Positions 57,876-64,000 of a stretch of DNA of 64,000 nucleotides are shown here, piece after piece (position 1 is the first letter of the stretch; each line of letters begins with the position of its first letter). The position numbers were made by a program, and so were the translations under genes. The notes beneath the pieces are model-generated. The model was given only the letters and a program-made list of their open reading frames with translations. It did no database searches and was not told the DNA's origin. The stretch covers positions 4,955,273-5,019,272 of the forward strand of contig NZ_FNRX01000002.1 of NCBI RefSeq assembly GCF_900105195.1. Reading direction: 5' to 3'. The stretch comes from Rhodococcus pyridinivorans. GTDB lineage: Bacteria; Actinomycetota; Actinomycetes; Mycobacteriales; Mycobacteriaceae.

Positions 57876-58345
57876 TCAACCGTGCGCGGCGATGTGTTCG
57901 AGGACCAGCCGCGCGAGCTTCTCCGGCTCCTCGTCGGGAATCCAGTGGCTCGTACCGACGAGCGTTTCCCGTCGGTACGGCCCACTGACGTAGTGGGCCG
58001 TCGCGTCGACCCCGGCGGATCCGATCGCCCGCTGGTGAAGAACGAGCGCATGAACGCCGTCGGATGCGGAACGGACACCGCCGTCACGGTGCGGACGAGA
58101 TCGGGACGATGCGCCGCGAGCACCCCCGCGACGGCAGCTCCCCAGTCGTGGCCGACAACGTGCGCGCGACCACCGGGTACCGACTCGATGAGCGCCGCGA
58201 CGTCGCCGACGAGCAGGTCGAGGCCGTAGTCACGGCGGCGGGGTGGTGGGGCGCCGGGCGAGTAGCCGCGCTGATCCGGGGCGAAGGTGCGAACCCCGCG
58301 GCGTGCAAGTGGGGCGCGACCGCCTCCCAGACGCCCTGTGCAACC
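57876..58345 (-). pseudogene. alpha/beta hydrolase remnant
   Basis: Pieces of one epoxide-hydrolase-like protein appear in order on the minus strand but in changing frames. QGVWEAVAPHLHAAGF is followed, after loss of one base, by RTFAPDQRGYSPGAPPPRRD, then VVGHDWGAAVAGVLAAHRPD (nucleophile Asp) and HPTAFMRSFFTS. A junction near 58040 skips the cap domain, and the C-terminal TAHYVSGPYRRETLVGTSHW (catalytic His) ends at 57876. The N-terminal HG oxyanion motif is also lost. The gene is dead by one frameshift and at least two deletions. Confidence 0.82.
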
Positions 58346-58544
58346 CCTGCTGCAGTCGCGGCGATCGGCCGCGAAACCTCCCCTGAACAGGGGTTCGGCC
58401 CGGTGATTCGCTTTACGCGTTCTCCGGGCCGGATCTCTGCTTCACGAGCTTCTCTCTGTCGTCCGCGGACGTCTCATAAGCTCGATTCGCACCTTCGATG
58501 TTAGCTACGTCACAGTGAGAATGCAAGCCTTTTCGTGCTGCCGG
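58346..58544. other. intergenic region without gene
   Basis: About 200 nt between the hydrolase remnant and the rhodanese gene. It holds a small dyad CCCCTG-AA-CAGGGG (58381-58394) and a wider one, GGCCCGG / CCGGGCC (about 58400-58436). These may terminate the rhodanese transcript. The right part (58480-58530) is relatively AT-rich. Nothing coding seen. Confidence 0.4.
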
Positions 58545-59012
58545 TCAGACCGAAGCGAGGGGGTATCCCAGAGTCGCCCAATCGTGCAGGCCTCCGCGGT
58601 AGTAGGCGAGCGCGGACGCGGGATATCCCGCGTCGATCAGCTTCCGGATCGCGTCGGGCGACTGAGGGCACTGGGGACCGTTGCAGAAGACGATCGTCGT
58701 CCGGGCGGTATCGAGCTCGTCCTTTCTCGCGACGATATCCTCGTGCGGGATGTTCACGGCACCGGGGAGGCTCACCCCGCTCCGGGAATCGGGCACCCGC
58801 GTGTCCACCAGCGCAGCGCCCCGGTCGAGCAGTTCGATCACCTCGAGTTCACCGACGGTCGCCACGCCCGCCACCACCTGCATCGGCTGCACCTCGCCCC
58901 AGGTCGTCTCCACCACCGTGCGGTCGGCTTCACCCTCCAGCGGGCGGGGAACGTTCTGGGGATCGCCGTCGCGCGTACGATCGGCACGCCTGATCTGCTG
59001 CTCGTTCGTCAC
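58545..59012 (-). CDS. rhodanese-like domain protein
   Basis: This 155-aa protein with a single rhodanese domain (ELLDRGAALVDTRVPDSRSGVSLPGAVNIPHEDIVARKDEL) has the catalytic Cys in IVFCNGPQCPQSPDA and a second Cys in the same six-residue loop (CNGPQC). The C-terminal GLHDWATLGYPL is typical. It transfers sulfane sulfur or acts as a redox sensor. GTG 59012 overlaps the tetR stop by 4 nt, so the two are translated together. Confidence 0.88.
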   Translation of the reverse strand: MTNEQQIRRADRTRDGDPQNVPRPLEGEADRTVVETTWGEVQPMQVVAGVATVGELEVIELLDRGAALVDTRVPDSRSGVSLPGAVNIPHEDIVARKDELDTARTTIVFCNGPQCPQSPDAIRKLIDAGYPASALAYYRGGLHDWATLGYPLASV

Positions 59013-59668
59013 GAGCCGGACTCTACGGGAGAGCAGTCGCGCTTCGCGGGATTGCCGGAATCCCACTCCCGCTGGGCGAGCATCGCCGTACCCATCCATC
59101 GTCGCAGGTAGCGGCGCAGATCGTCGTCGGAGCGTGGCGGGGTTCCCGGCGAGACGAAGAACGACTGCATCGTGCGCAGCACGTACTCGACCAGCTCCGC
59201 GAGGGAGTCGTCGTCGTAGCCGTGTTCCTCCCAGTCGACGTCGAACCGCTTGATCATCGCCATGCCGAACATCCACGCCTCCTCCGAGGCGATCGCTTCG
59301 GGATGCGGGTTCGAATAGGTGCTCGACAGCAGGATGCCGAGATGCGGGGTGCGACGCACCTCCGCGAGCGTGTAGACCACACCTTCGGTCATGGCCTCGA
59401 CCGGATCGTCGAGTCCCGCGACCTGCCGGGTGAGTCGTTCCAGGAATCCTTCGACCGAGGCGATGGCGGCCGCACGCATGAGGGCGTCCGCGCTGGGGAA
59501 GTAGCGGTAGACCGTCTGGCGGATCACCCCGAGGGACTGGGCCACATCGGCGATGTTGATCTCCGCGCCGGTCCGGTCGATCAGGTCGACGGCGGCGGCA
59601 ACGATCCGCTGCGACGCCTCTTCGTCGTCGGCGGGAGGACTCCCACCCCACCCACGTCTACGTGCCAC
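59009..59668 (-). CDS. TetR-family regulator
   Basis: This 219-aa protein starts with a short basic segment and HTH domain (ASQRIVAAAVDLIDRTGAEINIADVAQSLGVIRQTVYRYFPSADALMRAA) and has a long helical ligand domain. GTG 59668 with GAGGAAG is preferred; the frame upstream to 59782 lies in the presumed operator region. It diverges from the diiron-protein operon, with a dyad between them, and probably represses both directions. Confidence 0.9.
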   Translation of the reverse strand: MARRRGWGGSPPADDEEASQRIVAAAVDLIDRTGAEINIADVAQSLGVIRQTVYRYFPSADALMRAAAIASVEGFLERLTRQVAGLDDPVEAMTEGVVYTLAEVRRTPHLGILLSSTYSNPHPEAIASEEAWMFGMAMIKRFDVDWEEHGYDDDSLAELVEYVLRTMQSFFVSPGTPPRSDDDLRRYLRRWMGTAMLAQREWDSGNPAKRDCSPVESGS

Positions 59669-59773
59669 TTCGCGCTTCCTCGAGCCGTCGCCTGGAGAAG
59701 GCCCGACGGTAACACAGCCGACCTCGGTGGATGTGGTGCGAAACGGGCTCCCGCGAGCGAGTGGGACACCTAT

Positions 59774-59799
59774 CATACACATGACGCATTTCGTGTATG
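59774..59799. promoter_or_regulatory. operator-like dyad between tetR-rhodanese and diiron operon
   Basis: CATACAC (59774-59780) and GTGTATG (59793-59799) are exact inverted arms separated by 12 nt in an AT-rich island. It lies about 105 nt from either start codon (GTG 59668, ATG 59902), a suitable place for a shared operator. Confidence 0.6.
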
Positions 59800-59901
59800 T
59801 TCACTCCGATCGGGGCCTCCCGGCTCGTTAGAGGTCCTCCCGACCGTGTCCCGAAACAGGTCCACAGCCAGCCCGGCGTCGAAGAGACGAGGTACCGCCC
59901 C

Positions 59902-60837
59902 ATGACGAACCTGCAGGTCCGCAAGATGCGTTTCGCATTCGCGGATTACGACGTGCCGTTCCTGTGGAACGAGGAGAACCCGGCCTTCTCGAGCATGGCC
60001 AACGCCGTCTCGTTCCTCGCGATCGGCTTCGAGAAGATGATCGTCAACATGATCCGCGAGATCACCCCGCGCATCACCGATCCCGAGGTCCTCGAAGAGG
60101 CCAACGCCTTCATGTACCAGGAGGGGCAGCACTCCACCGCCCACCGGCAGCACGTGAAGGGACTGATCAAGAGCTATCCGGAGTTGCAGGAGACGCTCGA
60201 CGACGTCATCGGCGCCTTCGACAAGCTCACCGCCGAGACTTCCCCCGAATACCGCCTCGCGTACACCGCCGATCTCGAGGCGACCTTCACTCCCGTCTTC
60301 AAGCTCATGCTCGACAACGACGCGGCGCTCTTCCGCCCCGGCGACGACCGGGTCGCCTCGTTGTTCATCTGGCATTTCGTCGAGGAGGTCGAACACCGCA
60401 GTTCGGCGCTCATCATCTTCGACGCGGTGGTCGGCAGCGATCTGTACCGCATGCGGCAGGCCCCCTCGGTGTTCAAGCACGTGCTCGACGTCATCGCCAT
60501 CGCGTGCGAGGGCTTCAACAAGCATGTGCCGCTGGAGGAACGGAAGATCGACACGATGTCGATGTTCGCGTCGCACCGCCGTAAGCAGAACCTGCGGCGC
60601 CGGTTGCCGTTCCTCCAGTACCAGGATCACGGCCCGATGCCGCGCGCCTTCGACGTCCTGCCGCTCGGCGAACAGCTCGTCGCGCTGGTGGGCATCATCC
60701 GCAGCCAGATGCCCAAGCACAATCCCGACCACGAGAAGCTGCCGGCCCTCGCCGACGTGTGGTTCCGTCGATTCGACGAAGGCTACGACGTCTCGCACTG
60801 GTACACGGCGGAAACCGTGGGCGGGAGGAACAACTGA
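59902..60837 (+). CDS. PF10118-type predicted metal-dependent hydrolase with ferritin-like diiron motif
   Basis: This 311-aa all-helical protein belongs to the family annotated only as predicted metal-dependent hydrolase. The sequence shows a four-helix diiron carboxylate pattern: Glu44 (FEKMIV), Glu74-x-x-His77 (YQEGQH), Glu126 (LEATFT) and Glu162-x-x-His165 (EEVEHR), with His81 near. That is the E / ExxH / E / ExxH order of ferritin-like oxidases and oxygenases. No signal peptide; start ATG 59902 with GACGAGG. The stop overlaps the next start (TGATG), so the pair is coupled. Substrate unknown. Confidence 0.85.
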   Translation: MTNLQVRKMRFAFADYDVPFLWNEENPAFSSMANAVSFLAIGFEKMIVNMIREITPRITDPEVLEEANAFMYQEGQHSTAHRQHVKGLIKSYPELQETLDDVIGAFDKLTAETSPEYRLAYTADLEATFTPVFKLMLDNDAALFRPGDDRVASLFIWHFVEEVEHRSSALIIFDAVVGSDLYRMRQAPSVFKHVLDVIAIACEGFNKHVPLEERKIDTMSMFASHRRKQNLRRRLPFLQYQDHGPMPRAFDVLPLGEQLVALVGIIRSQMPKHNPDHEKLPALADVWFRRFDEGYDVSHWYTAETVGGRNN

Positions 60838-61985
60838 TGTCGGACCTGTGCTCGCCCACCTTCGAGGACCTCTCGACCCGCCTCGGATTCTCGTGCGACG
60901 AAGCCGGGGGGATCTTCGAACTGCGCAGTCCGTTCGCGCTGGAGAACTGGACGCTGCCCGTCCTCGAGCTGACCATCGTGCTCGGGGCGGTGCTGATGCT
61001 CGTGTACGCGATCGTCCGGTTGCGGCGCACCGGTGACGCCACGAACCTCGTCGTCTGGCTCGGCACCCTCGCGTTCCTGTTCATCATCGAACCGCTGCTG
61101 TACTTCCCCGACGCCTTCGGCGTGGAGGACTACCTCGACACGATGTTCGCGCACAACGTGTTCACCGTCGAGTTCATGTGGGGACGCCTGCCGCTGTACA
61201 TCATCGCGATCTACCCGATGATGGCGACGATCGCGTTCGACATCGTTCGGATGCTCGGGGTGTTCCGGCAGTACGGCACCGTCGTCGGCGCCGTCTGCGT
61301 GGGCTTCGTCCACCACGCCTTCTACGAGATCTTCGATCACCTCGGACCGCAGCTGCGGTGGTGGGAGTGGTCGCTCGACAACCCGATCAACCAGCCCTTC
61401 TTCGACTCCGTTCCGCTCCCGAGCGTCGTGGTCTTCGCTGCCCTGTGGCCGATGTCGCTCGCATTCTGCGCGCAGTTCTTCGTCGGCCGGCACATCGACG
61501 CCGGTCGCACCTTCGGCGGGCTCGAACTGACCTGGCGCACGATCACCGTCGGACTACTCGCGTCCGTGGGTGTGGTGATCCTCCCTGCGCCGGCGACCGT
61601 CATCGGCATGGGCAGCACCACGGTGCGCGCGACGATCTACGCCGCCGAACTCGCGATCCTGTCGCTCGTCGCGCTCTATGTGCTCTCACGCCAATGGGTG
61701 CGCTTGCGCAACAACGGCTCCGAGCGTCCCTATTCCAACGACCTCGTCCGCTGGTACGCCCTCGTCTATCTCGTCGTGATGGCCGTGCTGTGGATCGGTG
61801 CGCTGCCCGACTACTTCGCCGCGGTCGATGGGGTCACCGAGAACGGCGACCCCATCGGCAACCTGTGGTACACCCTGGCGTGCTTCGTCGTCGCGATCGC
61901 ATGTGTGGCTGCGACCTTCACCGTTCCGCGCCCTCAGCCGGCAGGTACCGACGACATCCCTTCGAGGACGCTCGCCGGGGCGTAG
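60837..61985 (+). CDS. nine-helix integral membrane protein of unknown function
   Basis: This 382-aa protein with a short N-terminal extracytoplasmic/cytoplasmic domain has Cys5 and Cys20 in the first 25 residues and nine hydrophobic helices. TM2 carries an acidic residue (FLFIIEPLLYFPD), and TM4 contains GFVHHAFYEIFDHLGPQ, a His-His-x3-Glu-x3-His cluster that could bind a metal or heme. It is translated from an ATG overlapping the stop of the diiron gene with GGGAGGA upstream, so both probably act together. I do not recognise the family. Its last 52 nt overlap the convergent SDR gene. Confidence 0.82.
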   Translation: MSDLCSPTFEDLSTRLGFSCDEAGGIFELRSPFALENWTLPVLELTIVLGAVLMLVYAIVRLRRTGDATNLVVWLGTLAFLFIIEPLLYFPDAFGVEDYLDTMFAHNVFTVEFMWGRLPLYIIAIYPMMATIAFDIVRMLGVFRQYGTVVGAVCVGFVHHAFYEIFDHLGPQLRWWEWSLDNPINQPFFDSVPLPSVVVFAALWPMSLAFCAQFFVGRHIDAGRTFGGLELTWRTITVGLLASVGVVILPAPATVIGMGSTTVRATIYAAELAILSLVALYVLSRQWVRLRNNGSERPYSNDLVRWYALVYLVVMAVLWIGALPDYFAAVDGVTENGDPIGNLWYTLACFVVAIACVAATFTVPRPQPAGTDDIPSRTLAGA

Positions 61986-62803
61986 TTCGCCCAGCCGGTG
62001 CCCGGCCAGTTGAACCACCCCGACGACGCGAGGACGCCGCCGTCGGGGTGGAGGGTCGTCCCGGTGACGAACGACGACAACCCGGATGCGAGGAACACCA
62101 CGCAGTTCGAGACATCGTGGACGTGCCCCACACGTCCCATCGGAATCGCGATCCCGGCACTGGTGGCGTCGGCCAGAGCATGCTCCCCGACTGCGAGTTT
62201 CTCCAGTCCGGGAGTGGGCACGAAATCGGGAGCGACGTTGTTCACCCGGATCCCGTACGGTGCCACCTCCACGGAGAGAGTCCGGGCGAACTGCTCGACG
62301 GCCGCCTTCGCCGCGGAGTAGACCGCATAGCCGGGTGCGGCCCGGTGCGCCTCGATCGTCGTGATGTTCACGATGCTCCCGCCGCGTCCGCCCTCCCGCA
62401 TCCGGGGAACTGCGAGCGAGCACGCCTGCAGCACGTGGGACAGGTTGGTACGCACGAGGGCATCCCAGCCCTTCGGCGAGGTGTCGACGAAGGGCGACCG
62501 GAAGGTGCCGCCGACGATGTTCACCAGGATGTCGACGCGTCCCCACCGTTCGTCCACCGCATCGAACAGGCCGGCCAGGACGGCAGGATCGCGGACGTCG
62601 CCGCAGTGCACGAGACACTCGGTTCCCGCGGCGACGAGATCGGAGCGGAGCGCTTCGGCGGCATCCGCGTCGATATCCAGAACGGCCGGGCGCACGCCGT
62701 TGGCCGCGAGGTCCCGGACGATCGACTCCCCGAGCCCACCCGCGCCACCCGTGATCACCGCAACCGCCCCGGCGAGCCCTGCGCGTTCCTCGAACCACCC
62801 CAT
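61934..62803 (-). CDS. short-chain dehydrogenase/reductase
   Basis: This 289-aa classical SDR has NAD(P)-binding VITGGAGGLGESI, LDIDADAAEAL (acidic, favouring NAD), CGDVRDP, LVNIVGG (NNAG variant), catalytic Ser in IVNITTIEAH and Tyr-x3-Lys in YAVYSAAKAAV. VNNVAPDFVPTPG and GTTLHPDGGV follow. The extended C-terminus (SSGWFNWPGTGWANYAPASVLEGM) is typical for sterol/short-chain acyl dehydrogenase relatives. AAGGAG precedes ATG 62803; it follows the LLM gene by 11 nt in one operon. Confidence 0.92.
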   Translation of the reverse strand: MGWFEERAGLAGAVAVITGGAGGLGESIVRDLAANGVRPAVLDIDADAAEALRSDLVAAGTECLVHCGDVRDPAVLAGLFDAVDERWGRVDILVNIVGGTFRSPFVDTSPKGWDALVRTNLSHVLQACSLAVPRMREGGRGGSIVNITTIEAHRAAPGYAVYSAAKAAVEQFARTLSVEVAPYGIRVNNVAPDFVPTPGLEKLAVGEHALADATSAGIAIPMGRVGHVHDVSNCVVFLASGLSSFVTGTTLHPDGGVLASSGWFNWPGTGWANYAPASVLEGMSSVPAG

Positions 62804-62814
62804 TGCGGGCTCCT

Positions 62815-63720
62815 TCACGACAGATAGGTCGAGCCGAACGACTCGAGGAAATCGACTGTGGCCGACAGGCCCTCGATACGGCACGAGACGGACACCCAGT
62901 CGACCCCGGCCTTCTCCAGCTCGGCGAACACCTCGCGGTGCCGGTCGGGTCCTGCGGTCGACGACATGAGTTCGGTGCCGTAGGAATACACGACGTCGAT
63001 CCGGTCCGTGCGGCCCGCAGCGAGTGCGCCGGATCGGACGTCGGCGATCTGCTCCCCCAGTTCTTCGAGGGGGCCGAGCGTGCGGGTACGAGCGGTGGCA
63101 CTGAGTTGCCCGCCTCCCGACATCGGCATCCATCCCTGCGCACGCTGTGCGACCCGCCGCCGCGTGAGCTTCGAATTCCCGCCGATCCAGATGGGTATCG
63201 GATCCTGCACCGGCCGAGGCCGGGCGATGATGTCGCGGGCACTGAAGTGGCGGCCCCGGTAATCGAAGGGCTCACCGCGCCAATGGAGCGGAAGCACGTC
63301 GAGCGCTTCGTCGAAGAGGGCGTTGCGTTCGTCGAAATCGACGCCGAGCGCGTGGAACTCACTCTTCTGGTAACCCACTCCGAGACCGAGCGTGAAGCGC
63401 CCACCCGAGAGCTTGTCCAGGCTGGCCGCAGCCTTGGCGAGGAGCATCGGATTCCGGTAGGGCGCGACCGCCAGGTAGGTCAGCAGACGCAGCCGCTCGG
63501 TCGCCCCGGCGACATATCCGAGTGCGACGAACGGGTCGAGGGTCTGGTGCCCTCCGGCCGAGAGCCATCGGGCACCGGGCGCAGGACGCTCGCTGAACGC
63601 GAACGCGTCGAATCCCGCTTTCTCGGCGGCGACGGCCACATCCCGGACGGGCCCGGGATCGAGCACGTCACCCTCGGGCCCGTTGATCTCCGGGTAGTGG
63701 AAGATGAACCGCAACGTCAT
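62815..63720 (-). CDS. LLM-class F420-dependent oxidoreductase-like protein
   Basis: This 301-aa luciferase-like TIM-barrel protein has GPVRDVAVAAEKAGFDAFAFSERP, VAPYRNPMLLAKAAASLDKLSGGRFTLGLGVGYQKSEFHALGVDFDERN, and DPIPIWIGGNSKLTRRRVAQRAQGWMP. These are the marks of the TIGR03619-type F420 subgroup. It uses F420 or FMN for hydride transfer to an unknown substrate. ATG 63720 has GAGAGG; a strong dyad lies just upstream. It is first gene of the LLM-SDR operon. Confidence 0.9.
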   Translation of the reverse strand: MTLRFIFHYPEINGPEGDVLDPGPVRDVAVAAEKAGFDAFAFSERPAPGARWLSAGGHQTLDPFVALGYVAGATERLRLLTYLAVAPYRNPMLLAKAAASLDKLSGGRFTLGLGVGYQKSEFHALGVDFDERNALFDEALDVLPLHWRGEPFDYRGRHFSARDIIARPRPVQDPIPIWIGGNSKLTRRRVAQRAQGWMPMSGGGQLSATARTRTLGPLEELGEQIADVRSGALAAGRTDRIDVVYSYGTELMSSTAGPDRHREVFAELEKAGVDWVSVSCRIEGLSATVDFLESFGSTYLS

Positions 63721-63739
63721 TCGAAGAACCTCTCGCGAC

Positions 63740-63769
63740 AATAAGACTTTCCGAAAAGATAGTCTTATT
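63740..63769 (-). promoter_or_regulatory. operator-like dyad upstream of the LLM-SDR operon
   Basis: AATAAGACT (63740-63748) and AGTCTTATT (63761-63769) are perfect inverted arms separated by 12 nt, 20-49 nt upstream of the ATG. The site is AT-rich and overlaps where -10/-35 should lie, as for a TetR or GntR operator. Confidence 0.65.
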
Positions 63770-63799
63770 CTCGAGATGTGCAACGCCGATCTTCGAGGA

Positions 63800-64000
63800 T
63801 CAGCGCGCGTCGGCTCCGTCGAGCAACCAGCGGCCGTCGATCCGCTTCAGGGTGATGAGAAAGCGGGTGGCGTCGGTACGCCCTTCCGGTACCACGACGT
63901 TCTTCACGTCCTGGTCGAGGAAGACCAGCACCGTGGCGACCTCGCCGTCGAAACTCTCGAGCCCGGCATGATCCGCTCGCGCCGTCGACGTACCCTCACC
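63800..64000 (-). CDS. Mce-associated membrane protein, C-terminal part (cut by window edge)
   Basis: The last 66 residues of a gene entering from the right. ESFDGEVATVLVFLDQDVKN and TRFLITLKRIDGRWLLDGADAR match the conserved C-terminal domain of Mce-associated (Mas) proteins, which have an N-terminal membrane helix and an extracytoplasmic NTF2-like fold and accompany Mce lipid-import systems. The rest of the gene, and whether an mce operon follows, is outside the window. Confidence 0.75.
   Translation of the reverse strand, partial: GEGTSTARADHAGLESFDGEVATVLVFLDQDVKNVVVPEGRTDATRFLITLKRIDGRWLLDGADAR

Overview
This is a high-GC actinobacterial chromosome window, most likely Rhodococcus or a close mycolic-acid genus. 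Evidence: the 16S rRNA fragment at the left edge is actinobacterial and, by recall, closest to the R. rhodochrous/ruber group. Gene order follows the Mycobacterium tuberculosis Rv3644c-Rv3683 and Rv3708c-Rv3713 blocks almost gene for gene. Many starts look leaderless, and WhiB4, Ms1-like and 6C RNAs and an Mce-associated protein are present.

Layout. 1-2.0 kb: 5' part of a 16S rRNA gene on the minus strand with its promoter and leader, a 65-aa ORF, a 29-aa membrane microprotein and tRNA-Thr(CGT). 2.0-8.0 kb: holB, a convergent pair of broken genes (VOC and AraC), topA, a conserved hypothetical gene and cspA. 8.4-15.6 kb: an Rv3649-type helicase facing a compact, overlapping Tad/Flp pilus-like operon (ssd-tadA-tadB-tadC-DUF4244 pilin-tadE-TadE/G-like). 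15.7-17.2 kb: two sRNA loci flanking a HAD phosphatase, a 6C RNA and an Ms1-like RNA. 17.2-24.4 kb: Fic-like protein, acs, MFS transporter, nhaA, holin-like protein and ephE-like hydrolase. 24.4-37.4 kb: acid/oxidative-stress and housekeeping genes (marP, NUDIX, TlpA, nth, crp, MBL, RidA, DUF4177, two ArsA/Get3-like ATPases, whiB4, ponA2, yqeY, metallophosphoesterase).

From tRNA-Pro(CGG) at 37.44 kb to asd at 48.4 kb lies an accessory, redox-centred stretch: a YdcF protein, a Tat-exported VAO-type cholesterol oxidase preceded by a KstR-like box, a YdjM-like protein, a 20-aa membrane microprotein, a FurA-catalase pair, and a TetR-controlled operon of Baeyer-Villiger monooxygenase, ChoD-type GMC oxidase and acetoacetate-decarboxylase-like protein, ending in an SDR fossil. 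Two unrelated H2O2-forming sterol-oxidase types thus flank a catalase.

48.4-58 kb: asd-ask (lysine/threonine pathway), a DUF4185 remnant, a leucine leader peptide with leuA, a SHOCT membrane protein, a LysR/EamA divergent pair, and murT-gatD (lipid II amidation). 58.5-63.7 kb: a TetR-rhodanese pair diverges from a two-gene operon encoding a ferritin-like predicted diiron protein and a nine-helix membrane protein, which meets an SDR/LLM-oxidoreductase operon head-on. The right edge cuts an Mce-associated protein gene.

A recurrent theme is small deletion scars: at least five gene remnants (VOC/AraC, ABC ATPase tail, SDR, DUF4185, alpha/beta hydrolase) sit between intact conserved genes, which suggests streamlining by internal deletion rather than insertion-sequence activity. 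I saw no insertion sequence, integrase, prophage or CRISPR array.
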